Positions 20,160 to 29,148 of a stretch of 64,000 nucleotides of DNA are shown piece after piece. The notes below the pieces were generated by a model. That model worked only from the letters and a program-made list of their open reading frames with translations. It was not told where the DNA came from and did not search any database. Source of the stretch: Coriobacteriaceae bacterium (lineage in GTDB: Bacteria; Actinomycetota; Coriobacteriia; Coriobacteriales; Coriobacteriaceae); the NCBI GenBank assembly GCA_902364975.1, contig CABJFQ010000004.1, forward strand, positions 1 through 64,000, in the 5' to 3' direction. Numbering within the stretch: the first letter of the stretch is position 1; every line of letters begins with the position of its first letter. The position numbers and the translations under genes were made by a program.

Positions 20160-21227
20160 TTAGACTGCCTGTGCCAGCTTCTCGGCTCGCTCGGCGGCGG
20201 CGAGTGCCTCGATGACCGTGCCGAGCTGGTCGCCCAGGAGGACGCCGTTGTAGGTGGAGTTGAAGCCGATGCGGTGATCGGTCACGCGGTCCTGGGGCTG
20301 GTTGTAGGTACGGATCTTCTCGGAACGGTTGCCGTGGCCGATCTGGCTCTGGCGCTCGGCACCGAGCTCTGCCTGCTGCTTCTCGAGCTCCATCTCGTAC
20401 AGGCGGGCGCGCAGCATCTGCATGCAGACCTCGCGGTTCTGGATCTGGGAGCGCTGTTCCTGCGACTGCACCACGGTGTTGGTGGGAAGGTGGGTGATGC
20501 GCACGGCGGAATAAGTGGTGTTAACGCACTGACCGCCAGGGCCGGAGGCGCAGTAGGTGTCGATGCGCAGGTCGGACTGGTTGATCTGGACGTCGATCTC
20601 CTCGGCCTCGGGAAGCACGGCGACAGTTGCCGTGGAGGTCTGGATACGGCCCTGGGACTCGGTCTTGGGAACGCGCTGGACGCGGTGCACGCCGGACTCG
20701 AACTTCATGACGGAGTAGACGCGGTCGCCCTCGACCTTGAACTCAATGGACTTAAAGCCGCCGGCCTCGCTGGGGCTGGAGTCGAGCACGGTGGTCTTCC
20801 AGCCGCGCGACTCGCAGAAGCGCTGATACATCTTGTACAGGTCGCCGGCGAAGATGGCCGCCTCGTCGCCACCGGCGGCGGAGCGAATCTCGACGATGGT
20901 GTTCTTGTCGTCGTTGGGGTCGCTCGGGATGAGCATGTACTTAATGTCTTCCTCGAGCTGGGGAAGCTTGGCCTCGTTTTCGGAGATGTCCATCTGGAGC
21001 ATCTCCTTCTCATCGGCATCGGTAGTATCGTGGAGCATTTCCTTGGCAGCCTCGATGTCATCGAGCGCGCCGATGTACTCGCGCGAGGCGGCGATGAGGT
21101 CGGACTGGTGCGCGTACTCCTTGTTGAGACGCGTGAACTCCTTGATATCGGAGGCGACGGCCGGGTCGGAAAGCTTCTTCTCGAGCTCCTCGTAGGCCTT
21201 GATAATCTTTTCGAGCTTGTCGCGCAT
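20160..21227 (-). CDS. prfA: peptide chain release factor 1
   Basis: Terminates translation at UAA and UAG. The 355-residue product has the peptidyl-tRNA hydrolysis loop GPGGQCVN and the stop-codon recognition segment RVPKTESQGRIQTS. The PxT tripeptide is present as PKT. The residue after GRI is Gln, where nearly all release factors I know have His (His193 in Thermus numbering), which stacks on the stop codon. GGAGT lies before the ATG. Structured-repeat copy 2 follows directly. Confidence 0.95.
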   Translation of the reverse strand: MRDKLEKIIKAYEELEKKLSDPAVASDIKEFTRLNKEYAHQSDLIAASREYIGALDDIEAAKEMLHDTTDADEKEMLQMDISENEAKLPQLEEDIKYMLIPSDPNDDKNTIVEIRSAAGGDEAAIFAGDLYKMYQRFCESRGWKTTVLDSSPSEAGGFKSIEFKVEGDRVYSVMKFESGVHRVQRVPKTESQGRIQTSTATVAVLPEAEEIDVQINQSDLRIDTYCASGPGGQCVNTTYSAVRITHLPTNTVVQSQEQRSQIQNREVCMQMLRARLYEMELEKQQAELGAERQSQIGHGNRSEKIRTYNQPQDRVTDHRIGFNSTYNGVLLGDQLGTVIEALAAAERAEKLAQAV

Positions 21228-21435
21228 GGCGGGACTCCTTTATATGCGTGAAGGTGAAAATCGGCAGAGCTGATGGGGCGCACGGCGCCACTGCGGGGGT
21301 AAGCCCGGCTAGAACATGTCGATCTTCAGATACATGCGCATCCCTTCGCGTATGGGGTACATAGTTGCGGTCTAACCCATACATGATAGCGTGCGCAGGC
21401 AAACCTGCATATAACCCGCACGGAATGAGTGGACG

Positions 21436-21518
21436 TAGCCGTTGGGGACGTTCCTTAACGGCTAGTCGTTTAAGAGCGTCCCCAACGGCTAACAAAGGGA
21501 CTGTCGCTTTGTCACATT
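21436..21518. repeat. two adjacent palindromes downstream of the M20 peptidase gene
   Basis: The first (21436-21490) pairs AGCCGTTGGGGACG with CGTCCCCAACGGCT around a loop that itself contains AACGGCTAGTCGTT. The second (21496-21517) is ACAAAG-GGACTGTCG-CTTTGT, a member of a short palindrome family found next to five gene ends here. Together they probably terminate the leftward peptidase message. Confidence 0.6.
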
Positions 21519-22946
21519 CTAGAGCGTTTGAAGCAGAGCGATGAAAAAGCGTACGCCCTGGAGGTAGGCGCGGCGGGTGATGCGCTCGTTGGTGCCGTGG
21601 ACACCGCGCTCGCACTCGTCATCGTCTACCACAAAGGCCGAGAAGCGAATGCACTCGGGGCAAATGCGCTGGTAGTTGGCAGCATCGGTCGCGCCAATCA
21701 CGGTCGAGGGAACGATACCGATAGGAGCTCCGCCCGCCGCTGATGATCCGTTTTCCTCCGTCCCCTCTGGATCACGGAAATAGCGGGCGGCGATGGCGCG
21801 GACGGTCTCGAGTCCCGGTCCGCCGATGCGCGGAGACGGCGAGGGTTCGGAGCTGCCAGGACCGAGCTCGATCTCGACACGGTCGGCGAGCCCCGCCTCG
21901 GCAACGGCGACGCGGCAGCAGGCCACGACATCGGCCACACTCGTGCCCTCGAGCATGCGGAAATTGATATTGGCCCACATATCCTGCGGCATCACGTTAG
22001 CACCGGTGCTACCGCCCTCGATTTGGGTCGGTGCACAGGTGGTGGTCACGAGCGGATAGAGCTTCTTGCTGGCGAGGCACTCGCGCACGATGGCGTCCTT
22101 GTTGGAAGCAATCTCGTCGGCCGTGTAGAGCTCCAGCTCGACGAGCTGTGCGGCAAGCAGGTCCGTGACGCGCGTCGGCCACTCGATATCGCAGATTGCG
22201 GTGATGGCACGGCTCAACACCTCGAGCGACGTGCCGCCGTAGGGGTTGGAAGAATGCCCACCCGCGCTCTTTGTCTTGAGCACAATGTCGGCATAACCCT
22301 TCTCAGCCAGGTCGGCGTGCATGAGCCAGCCCTCGCCCGCGCCGTACTCGGCAGCCGGAACGATGCGGTAGTCGCCCTCGTCGATCAGGAACTCGAGCTC
22401 AACACCGCGCTCCTCGAGCACGCGGCCGATAGCTCCAGCGCCGTACTGCGTGGTTTCCTCGTCCTGGCCAAAGGCGAGCAACAGCGAACGCTTGTGCTCC
22501 CAACCGTGCGCCAATGCATACTCAACCGCCTCGAGAATGCCTGCGACCTGATCCTTCATGTCGATAGCGCCGCGGCCCCAAATGTAGGTGTCGTCCACGT
22601 GCCCGCTAAAGGGATTGTGCGTCCAGTCTGTCTCGGTGCCCGGCACCACGGGAACCACGTCCATGTGGCCCATGAGCATGACCGGCTTGAGGGCGGGGTC
22701 GATGCCGGCAAGCGTCACGAGCAGCGAATGGTCGATGAGCTCGACCTCGCCCGCCGCAAACACGCGCGGCCAGGCCTGCTGCATATAGGCGCGCAGGTCG
22801 GCAAACGCCTGCCAGTCCACCGCCTCGGCATCCATACTCGAAATGGTCGGAAACGACAGCACACGGCCCAGGCGCTCGCATGCGCCGGCCTTGTCCAAAT
22901 CGGCAAAATCATCCTCATGCGCAAAGAAGCGCCAAACCTCGGCCAT
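21519..22946 (-). CDS. M20 family metallopeptidase (carboxypeptidase S-like)
   Basis: Predicted di-zinc amidohydrolase or peptidase of 475 residues. Metal ligands appear as GHMDVVPV, GRGAIDMKDQ, FGQDEET and a C-terminal GVHGTNERI. The dimerization domain contains SAGGHSSNPYGG. The start at 22946 follows AAAGGATG. Residues of about 391-401 are encoded by an inverted-repeat sequence (21744-21774) that also occurs in non-coding DNA at 43626, as if a small repeat had inserted in frame. It lies downstream of the amino-acid importer genes' end but in a separate unit upstream of prfA; substrate unknown. Confidence 0.87.
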   Translation of the reverse strand: MAEVWRFFAHEDDFADLDKAGACERLGRVLSFPTISSMDAEAVDWQAFADLRAYMQQAWPRVFAAGEVELIDHSLLVTLAGIDPALKPVMLMGHMDVVPVVPGTETDWTHNPFSGHVDDTYIWGRGAIDMKDQVAGILEAVEYALAHGWEHKRSLLLAFGQDEETTQYGAGAIGRVLEERGVELEFLIDEGDYRIVPAAEYGAGEGWLMHADLAEKGYADIVLKTKSAGGHSSNPYGGTSLEVLSRAITAICDIEWPTRVTDLLAAQLVELELYTADEIASNKDAIVRECLASKKLYPLVTTTCAPTQIEGGSTGANVMPQDMWANINFRMLEGTSVADVVACCRVAVAEAGLADRVEIELGPGSSEPSPSPRIGGPGLETVRAIAARYFRDPEGTEENGSSAAGGAPIGIVPSTVIGATDAANYQRICPECIRFSAFVVDDDECERGVHGTNERITRRAYLQGVRFFIALLQTL

Positions 22947-23018
22947 GACATCCTTTCGATTGTGATGACGAGGGCCGCCCCACCGGAGCGGCCCTGCCAC
23001 GTACGCGTTTGCGGTCGG

Positions 23019-23801
23019 TTATTTGTCCTCGAGATAACGCGAGAGGAACTCGCGGGTACGCTGGTGTTTGGGGTTGCCAAAGAGCTCGGCCGGCGCGGCA
23101 TCCTCGAGCACCACGCCCTTGTCCATGAAGACCACGCGGTCGGACACCGTGCGGGCAAAGGCCATCTCGTGCGTGACGACGACCATGGTCATGCCGTCGG
23201 CAGCGAGCTTGCGCATGACCTCGAGCACCTCGCCCACGATCTCGGGGTCGAGCGCTGAGGTCGGCTCGTCAAACAGCATGATCTGCGGGTTCATGCATAG
23301 AGCACGAGCGATGGCCACGCGCTGCTTTTGACCACCGGACAGGCGACCCACGGCGGCGTGCGCGAATTTTTCGAGTCCCACACTCGTCAGATGCTCCATC
23401 GCAATTTTTTCAGCCTCGGCCTTGCTCATCTTTTTGAGCGTGACGGGCGCGAGCGTGCAGTTGTCGAGCACATCCATGTTGTTGAACAGGTTAAAGCCCT
23501 GGAACACCATGCCGATGTCCTCGCGCAGCTTGTTGATGTTGCAGCGCTCGGCCGTGAGGTCCTGGCCGTGGAACCAGATGTGGCCTGCGTCCGGGGTCTC
23601 GAGCAGGTTGAGGCAGCGCAGGAAGGTCGACTTGCCCGAGCCCGAGGCGCCGATGATGGTGACGACCTCGCCGGGGCTAACGGCCAGGTCGATGCCCTTG
23701 AGCACCTCGAGCGAGCCAAAGCTCTTGCGCAGGCCCTCAACGCGGATGAGCGGCTCTTTGGTTTGCGCGGCCGCAGCGCCGGTAGTAACGGTATCTGCCA
23801 T
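23019..23801 (-). CDS. polar amino acid ABC transporter, ATP-binding protein
   Basis: ATPase of a GlnQ/HisP-type importer, 260 residues. Walker [10 protein letters not shown], signature [15 protein letters not shown], Walker [15 protein letters not shown], and switch His in VVVTHEM are all intact. The start at 23801 has GAGGAG 8 nt upstream; the longer frame adds an Arg/Pro-rich non-homologous tail. It is the last gene of a binding protein - permease - ATPase operon. Confidence 0.94.
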   Translation of the reverse strand: MADTVTTGAAAAQTKEPLIRVEGLRKSFGSLEVLKGIDLAVSPGEVVTIIGASGSGKSTFLRCLNLLETPDAGHIWFHGQDLTAERCNINKLREDIGMVFQGFNLFNNMDVLDNCTLAPVTLKKMSKAEAEKIAMEHLTSVGLEKFAHAAVGRLSGGQKQRVAIARALCMNPQIMLFDEPTSALDPEIVGEVLEVMRKLAADGMTMVVVTHEMAFARTVSDRVVFMDKGVVLEDAAPAELFGNPKHQRTREFLSRYLEDK

Positions 23802-23823
23802 GATGAATCTCCTCGTCTTGCGC

Positions 23824-24972
23824 CTAGTTGGAGCTGGGCAGCGTGGCCGGAGCCTCGGCACCGAGCTTTTTGCCAAAGGCCTCGAGCAGGCGGCTCGCCA
23901 CGAGCGTCAGGATCAGGTAGACCACGAGCGCCACGCAGTAGACTTCCATCTGGCGATAGTACACGCCGGCGACGGTGGTGGTGGCGTACATGAGGTCGAA
24001 CACGCCGATGACCGAAAGCACCGACGAGTCCTTGATGTTGATGATGAGCTCGTTGGTGAGCGCCGGGATCGCGTTTTTAATGCCCTGGGGGAACACGACC
24101 TTGCGCATGGCCTGCCATTGCGACAGACCCAGCGAGCGCGCCGCCTCGGCCTGACCGGGGTCGATCGACTCGATGCCGCCGCGCAGGACCTCCATCATGT
24201 AGGCGGTAGAGTTGAGCGAAATGGTGACGAGGCCCGCGGTAAAGGTGCTCCAGATCTGGTTGGCCTGGGCGGTCTCGAAGCCCATGCCGCGCAGAACGGT
24301 AAAGCCCGCGTAATAGATGAGCAGACCCTGGACCATCATGGGCGTGCCGCGCACGACGGTGGAATAGACGGTCGCAAACCCGCGGCCAATGCTCTTAAAG
24401 AAACGCACCAGGTCGTTGTCGACGCGGTCGAAGGTCTGGGTGCGCAAGAACACAAAGAGCAGCGCCAAGAAGAAGGCGATGACGGTGCCGAAGGTGGCAA
24501 GCGCGATGGTGATCTCGATGCCGCGGATAAAGAAGTCGCCGCTCTTGTAGGTCATGTAGACCAAGCTCGACAGAAAGTCGCTGGGGTTGGAGTCCGAGAC
24601 AATGCTCACCTGCACCAGGTCGATAAACGACATGACGCAGCGGTCGATAAAGAAGATCGCCGCGATGGCAACCACGACATAGCTGCCCAGGCGCGCGCCG
24701 CGACGGCAACGCTCGGATGCAAACGACGACTTTTCGCGATAGTCGCTCCAATGCATGAGCTTGGTGACGAGCGCCGCCGCCGACACGATAATCCAGGCCC
24801 AAAGAATTGCCCAGAGGCAGTCTTGGAACACGCCCGTAGGCGCCAAGAAGCTCAGCGGCGTGGGGTTGCGCTGGCTAAACGCCAGGCCGAGCGCCGCGAT
24901 AACGCTCGTGCCCAGGTACACATAGCGGTGGTCTGCCTTGATAAAGGAGGCCAGGTGATTGATGGTTTTCAT
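23824..24972 (-). CDS. amino acid ABC transporter permease (HisMQ family) with N-terminal membrane extension
   Basis: Membrane channel of the importer, 382 residues. The C-terminal 220 residues are a standard HisMQ domain with [10 protein letters not shown] and the ATPase-coupling loop [14 protein letters not shown]. The N-terminal 160 residues add about three or four extra membrane helices before that domain, unlike ordinary HisM or HisQ (about 220 residues). It starts 9 bp after the binding-protein gene. Confidence 0.9.
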   Translation of the reverse strand: MKTINHLASFIKADHRYVYLGTSVIAALGLAFSQRNPTPLSFLAPTGVFQDCLWAILWAWIIVSAAALVTKLMHWSDYREKSSFASERCRRGARLGSYVVVAIAAIFFIDRCVMSFIDLVQVSIVSDSNPSDFLSSLVYMTYKSGDFFIRGIEITIALATFGTVIAFFLALLFVFLRTQTFDRVDNDLVRFFKSIGRGFATVYSTVVRGTPMMVQGLLIYYAGFTVLRGMGFETAQANQIWSTFTAGLVTISLNSTAYMMEVLRGGIESIDPGQAEAARSLGLSQWQAMRKVVFPQGIKNAIPALTNELIINIKDSSVLSVIGVFDLMYATTTVAGVYYRQMEVYCVALVVYLILTLVASRLLEAFGKKLGAEAPATLPSSN

Positions 24973-24981
24973 GCTGCCTCC

Positions 24982-25908
24982 CTATGCCGGCTGACGGTCG
25001 AGGCACGCGTCCCACATTTGGTCGCGCTCCTCTTGGCTAATGCCCTTGAGTGTCTTGTCGATGAGTTTAAGCAGCTTGTCCGAGCCCTTGCGGCAGCCGA
25101 CGTTTGCCGTGACCTCCTGCTTGAAACCCTCGCCCTCGGCAAATTGAATCGGCACGATACCCGGATTTTGGGCCATATAGCCCTTTTCGTTCTCAGTGTT
25201 GTAGGTCACGGCGTCGCACGTGCCCTGCAGCAGATTCGAGAACACCGTGGGGACCGAATCGACCGGGTTCTTGTGCACAACGCCCGGAATCTCGTCGATG
25301 ACGGTATCGAGCATGGTGTCCTTTTGGCCGAGCACCGTGGCACCGCTGAAGTCGCTGAGCTTGGTGGCGTTTTGGTAGGGCGAGCCCTCTTTTACGAACA
25401 GGCCAAAGTAGCCAATGAAGTACGGGTCGGAAAAGCCGACGGACTCCTCGCGCTCGGGCGTGGCGCTCATGCCGGCGATGATGAGGTCAATCTGGCCGTT
25501 GTTGAGCGAGTCGATAAGGCCCGAGAAGCTCTGCTTGACGGCAACGGGCTCGCCGCCGAGAGCCTTGCAGACGATCTTGGCGATCTGCACGTCGTAGCCA
25601 TCGGCATAGGCGCCCTGCACGTTGTCGATGGGGATCGTGAACTCGCTGGCCTCGGAAACCTGCCAGTTGTACGGGGCGTAGGCCGCCTCCATGCCGATGC
25701 GGATCTTATCCTTGCCGATCACAGAATCGGACAGGTCGTCGCGACCGCCGCCCGTCGTGGACTGAACTACTTCCAGCGTGGAGGGACGCTGGCAGCCGGC
25801 AAGTGCGCCGGCGACGACAGAAGCGCTCGCAGCGAGAGCGCTACCCAAAAAGATGCGACGGCTGCATACCGGCTGTGGATGCGCGTCGCGCTGTTGTCGA
25901 GATTGCAT
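24982..25908 (-). CDS. amino acid ABC transporter substrate-binding lipoprotein
   Basis: Extracellular type-II binding protein of 308 residues. The N-terminus carries SRRIFLGSAL, a good twin-arginine motif, ending in the lipobox LAGC with Cys39 for lipidation. The mature part has the SBP_bac_3 features MEAAYAPYNW and GMSATPEREESVGFSDPY. The start at 25908 follows GGAAGG. First gene of the importer operon. Ligand not determined; the fold fits Gln, Arg, His or a similar polar amino acid. Confidence 0.92.
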   Translation of the reverse strand: MQSRQQRDAHPQPVCSRRIFLGSALAASASVVAGALAGCQRPSTLEVVQSTTGGGRDDLSDSVIGKDKIRIGMEAAYAPYNWQVSEASEFTIPIDNVQGAYADGYDVQIAKIVCKALGGEPVAVKQSFSGLIDSLNNGQIDLIIAGMSATPEREESVGFSDPYFIGYFGLFVKEGSPYQNATKLSDFSGATVLGQKDTMLDTVIDEIPGVVHKNPVDSVPTVFSNLLQGTCDAVTYNTENEKGYMAQNPGIVPIQFAEGEGFKQEVTANVGCRKGSDKLLKLIDKTLKGISQEERDQMWDACLDRQPA

Positions 25909-26042
25909 CTGGTGCCTTCCCAATTTCGTTTTGCTGACAATAAGACAGGATATACGCCCGCGACCAGCAGCGCGGCATGTGCGCGAAAAATTAATAGACA
26001 CACGAGGACGATTGGCGCAAAGCAGCCTGCCCCATGTACCAC

Positions 26043-26161
26043 TTGGCATGAAAAAGGCAAGGCATAGACCTTCTGGTCATGCCTTGCCTTTTGAATGACA
26101 AATTGTCGCTCTGGGTGGCGCGCAGCGTCGACCGGTCCGTCGTTCGTTAGAACGGCGGAAC
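26043..26161 (-). repeat. structured 3'-end repeat, copy 3 (one arm truncated)
   Basis: Lies 2 bp past the stop of the aldose-epimerase-like gene. The stop-proximal hairpin (TCCGTCGTTC / GAACGGCGGA, with one G-T wobble) and the inner terminator hairpin are intact. The far arm of the outer stem ends at TTGG and is missing beyond it, so the element is truncated on the side facing the binding-protein promoter. Confidence 0.7.
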
Positions 26162-26163
26162 CT

Positions 26164-27057
26164 CTAGAGCAGGGTAACGCTAAAGCTGCGAACGTCCGTC
26201 TCACCCGGTGCCAAGGTAATGGTGTTGACCTTGTGCTCAAAGACGTCGTCCTCGGTGTCCATGGTGGTGTGGCCGGTCCAGGGCTCGAGCGCCACAAACG
26301 GGGCGTCGTTGGCGGCAGACCACACGCCGATGTACTTAAAGCCCTCAAAGTCGATCTTGACGCCGTGGCCCGACTTGCGGCCGCGCAGCGTGAGCGTGGA
26401 ACCCGGGACATCGGTGAACATGATGGCATCGTTATCGAAGCTGCGGTGCGTGATGGGCAGCACGTCCGAGTTATCGGGAGCCTTGTAGCTGCCCTCGAAC
26501 GTCATAAGACCGTCGGGCGTGATGATGGGGGCCTCGTTAGTCCAAGCCTCGGTAAACGCCAGCTCGTAATCCTCGAACGCCTCGTCTTCGGCACCGGGGG
26601 CGGGCACGTTAAATGCGGGGTGGCCGCCCACCGAGAACGGCAGGGCCACGTCGCCGGTGTTGGTGACGGCAAAGGTCTGCGTGAGCGTGGCGTCGCCGGT
26701 CAGGGCATAGGTCATGTTGAGCTTAAAGTGGAACGGGAACGCCTTGAGCAACTCGGGCGTGTCAGTGATCTCGTACGTTACCGAGGAGCCATCCTCCGAA
26801 ACCTCGACCAACTTGTGCTCGACGATGCGAGCGAGTCCATGGCGCGGCATCTCGCAGGTGCCGGCCGCAGATGTCGCCATGTTGTTGCGCAGCGATCCCA
26901 CGATGGGGAACAGGATAGGCGCATGCTTGCCCCAAAAGGCCGGGTCGCCCTGCCACAGATACTCGTTGCCGTTGAGGGCAAGGCTCGTGAGCTGGGCTCC
27001 CATGGAATCGATGGCCGCGGTAAGGCCGCCGCGCTTGATGGTGGTGACGGTGGACAT
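26164..27057 (-). CDS. aldose 1-epimerase family protein (LacX-like)
   Basis: Mutarotase-fold protein of 297 residues that probably equilibrates sugar anomers. It has the family's NEYLWQGDPAFWG, FPIVGSLRNN, RHGLAR and GGHPAFNVP motifs with the catalytic His in the last. It is closer to the LacX/YeaD branch than to classical GalM. The start at 27057 follows a strong TTGGAGGAAG. Monocistronic; structured-repeat copy 3 marks its 3' end. Confidence 0.85.
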   Translation of the reverse strand: MSTVTTIKRGGLTAAIDSMGAQLTSLALNGNEYLWQGDPAFWGKHAPILFPIVGSLRNNMATSAAGTCEMPRHGLARIVEHKLVEVSEDGSSVTYEITDTPELLKAFPFHFKLNMTYALTGDATLTQTFAVTNTGDVALPFSVGGHPAFNVPAPGAEDEAFEDYELAFTEAWTNEAPIITPDGLMTFEGSYKAPDNSDVLPITHRSFDNDAIMFTDVPGSTLTLRGRKSGHGVKIDFEGFKYIGVWSAANDAPFVALEPWTGHTTMDTEDDVFEHKVNTITLAPGETDVRSFSVTLL

Positions 27058-27136
27058 GCTACTTCCTCCAAAAGTAAACAACAGTGTCGAGGGCTATTGT
27101 CCCACTCTTGGCGGCGGGGTTGAGCGACAGGTGCAG

Positions 27137-28006
27137 TTATTGAGCAATAGCGTAAAGGTCAAACCCGCCCTGCGGCGTGCTATCGACCGTATCGGGCGCC
27201 TGTGAATTAAAACTCACCGGAACCATGCGCTTTGAGGCACGGTAACGCGTGCCGTCGGTGGCGACGGGCGGCTCATCGACCGTGAGCTCGTAGTCGCCGG
27301 GCTTGAGCTCGATGCCGTCACCTTCGGAATTGACGTATTGGTACTCGTCGATTGCTTGTCCCTTGAGCGTGCGGCCCACGATATGGATGAGCATCTGGCT
27401 GTCGCCGCGGGCGGTGTCCCATGTCGCACCGTCCTTGACCTCGACCGACACATGCACCGAGCGCGTACGGCTGAGCGATTGCTCGACAGACATCTCGACC
27501 TTGGCGGCGTCTTTGCGCTGTTGCTCCACGTGACTCCAGACATTTCCGATCGCCGAGCAAGCGATGACGCCGGCCATAAAGGCGATGAGAATGGGGCCGA
27601 GCGGAGAGCGACGGCCCGCGTCTTCCTCGCGAGCCAGGTTGGGGCGATGAGTGGGGGCGGGCGCCTGGGCACCCTGCGCGGGCACGTCGAGTATGCTGAA
27701 GGATGCCGTGCTGCCGGGGTCGATGGTATGGCGCGGCTGTGGGATCTTGGCCGGCGAGATGGACATGTCCGCCGGCTCACCGAGTGTGGCCGTGGCATCG
27801 GCCTTAGCTTCATCGGCCTCGGCCTGGGCCCAAGCTTGCTCAAAGGTCAGGGGCTCGGCGGCATCGGAGGCGGCTTCAGGCTCGACACCGGCATCGTTGC
27901 CGGTCTCGTCCTCGTCGCTCGACACGTCACACGGCGCGGGCTCGTCCCACTCTTCGTCCGGAGCCTCGCCCTCGCTATACCACCATTCAAAGTTATCGAT
28001 ATCCAT
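27137..28006 (-). CDS. hypothetical single-pass membrane protein
   Basis: Not recognised. The 289-residue product has an acidic, Ala/Pro-rich cytoplasmic-type N-terminus of about 145 residues, one membrane helix (about residues 148-168, GPILIAFMAGVIACSAIG), then an external domain with alternating beta-like segments (VHVSVEVKDGATW, KPGDYELTVDEPP). The external part may be an Ig-like fold. The gene stands alone between the epimerase gene and the MerR regulator. Confidence 0.75.
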   Translation of the reverse strand: MDIDNFEWWYSEGEAPDEEWDEPAPCDVSSDEDETGNDAGVEPEAASDAAEPLTFEQAWAQAEADEAKADATATLGEPADMSISPAKIPQPRHTIDPGSTASFSILDVPAQGAQAPAPTHRPNLAREEDAGRRSPLGPILIAFMAGVIACSAIGNVWSHVEQQRKDAAKVEMSVEQSLSRTRSVHVSVEVKDGATWDTARGDSQMLIHIVGRTLKGQAIDEYQYVNSEGDGIELKPGDYELTVDEPPVATDGTRYRASKRMVPVSFNSQAPDTVDSTPQGGFDLYAIAQ

Positions 28007-28091
28007 ACGGGGCGCCCCTTAAGCCTCGCAAATAAACACTTGCTAGCCTTATACCCCCAGATGACACGGGAGCTCGCCGGCACAGACAGGA

Positions 28092-28156
28092 AAACCGTCA
28101 CAACATTCGACGCTTTTCCTCGTTTTCGAGATTTTCGCCGAATGTTGTGACGGTTT
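28092..28156. repeat. 65-bp inverted repeat, family B copy 1
   Basis: Arms AACCGTCACAACATTCG and CGAATGTTGTGACGGTT (17 bp, perfect) flank a loop with a small inner hairpin (CTCG-TTTT-CGAG). A near-identical copy is at 32971-33034. An imperfect member of the short GACAAAGG palindrome family follows at 28169-28199, next to the MerR stop codon. Confidence 0.65.
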
Positions 28157-28201
28157 AGGCAGCAGCCACACCACGAATGCGACGAAGGAGCAGTCCCCTT
28201 G

Positions 28202-29071
28202 TCACATCTGGAGGGCGACGGGGATTTGGATGCAGCAGAAGTCCTCTTGGTGGGACTCGTCGTAGCTCGTGGTATCGAGGTAGCAAAAGTCGAAGGCGTT
28301 GCCGATGGGCTGGAGCGCGTGCTCGTCCATGCAGGCCACGATGGCGCGGATGCCTTCGGGCTCGTACGGCATGCCCCAGCGGCTCATGCACAGGTATGTG
28401 CCCTCGGGCAGCACTTCGATGCCGATCTCTGCCAGCTCGGCAGCGTCGCTCGGCAGCAGCTCCTCGGCACCGCGCGGCAGTACGGCAAAGGAGCCGGCAC
28501 CGGCGATGGGATCGTCGGAATGCAGCGCCTCGCGACGCAGCATGGCGCCCCAACCGCGCATGGGGCGCGTGCCCGTCAGCGTGCGCATGCGCAGGATTGC
28601 CCGCATGAGCGTGGGGTGAAGCATCGAGCGACCGCGCTCGATATCGCCCGGAAACTCCTCAAAGACCACGTAGCGGCGCTCGAATTGCTTGAGTTCCGGA
28701 CTGCCCTCGCGCTCGCGCCAGTAGACTGCCTCGTCGTAAAAGCTCAGGCGTTCCTGCACACTCGCGCGCTCAGCCTTGAGCCCGGCAATCTGCTTGTCGA
28801 GCGCCTGCACCCGCGAGCGCAGGTGATCGGTCATCTCGCCAATGTCGAACGTCGAGGTCGGGCGGTCAATCTCGTCGAGTTCGAGCCCCAGGTCGCGCAG
28901 CATGCAGATCAGACGCATGAGCGGGATCTGCGTAGGCGAATAGAAACGGTAGCCCTTTTCGTTCACCACGGCGGGCTTAAACAGGCCGATCTTGTCGTAG
29001 TAGATGAGCGTTTGGCGCGAAACGTTAAACAAGCTCGCCATCTCGCTAATCGCATACATGCCCGTCTGCAT
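28202..29071 (-). CDS. MerR family transcriptional regulator with effector-binding domain
   Basis: The 289-residue product has an N-terminal MerR winged helix (MASLFNVSRQTLIYYDKIGL, residues 8-30), a dimerization coiled coil (about 80-120) and a C-terminal GyrI/BmrR-like ligand-binding domain. The start at 29071 follows GGGAGGACTT. It lies just downstream of the flavin prenyltransferase and decarboxylase genes, past a terminator, so it is a plausible local regulator that senses an aromatic or hydrophobic ligand. That role is inference. Confidence 0.88.
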   Translation of the reverse strand: MQTGMYAISEMASLFNVSRQTLIYYDKIGLFKPAVVNEKGYRFYSPTQIPLMRLICMLRDLGLELDEIDRPTSTFDIGEMTDHLRSRVQALDKQIAGLKAERASVQERLSFYDEAVYWREREGSPELKQFERRYVVFEEFPGDIERGRSMLHPTLMRAILRMRTLTGTRPMRGWGAMLRREALHSDDPIAGAGSFAVLPRGAEELLPSDAAELAEIGIEVLPEGTYLCMSRWGMPYEPEGIRAIVACMDEHALQPIGNAFDFCYLDTTSYDESHQEDFCCIQIPVALQM

Positions 29072-29102
29072 AAGTCCTCCCGACACATCCTTTTAGCGCA
29101 CA

Positions 29103-29136
29103 AAGCCCGCCGCCCACAGGGGCAGCGGGCTCAAAC
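29103..29136 (-). terminator. hairpin terminator after the UbiX-type gene
   Basis: AGCCCGC (29104-29110) pairs with GCGGGCT (29125-29131); read leftward TTTGTG follows. It separates the decarboxylase operon from the MerR gene. Confidence 0.55.
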
Positions 29137-29148
29137 ACTACTCGTATC

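Noticed and set aside
20670..20690. PKT tripeptide in RF1 as an altered stop-codon specificity
   Set aside because: The middle residue of PxT varies among normal RF1 proteins (Ala, Val, Glu), so Lys alone is not evidence; only the following Gln was kept as a finding.
23422..26067. Rightward open frame of 881 codons across the amino-acid importer
   Set aside because: Lies antisense to three well-supported ABC transporter genes and has no domain resemblance.
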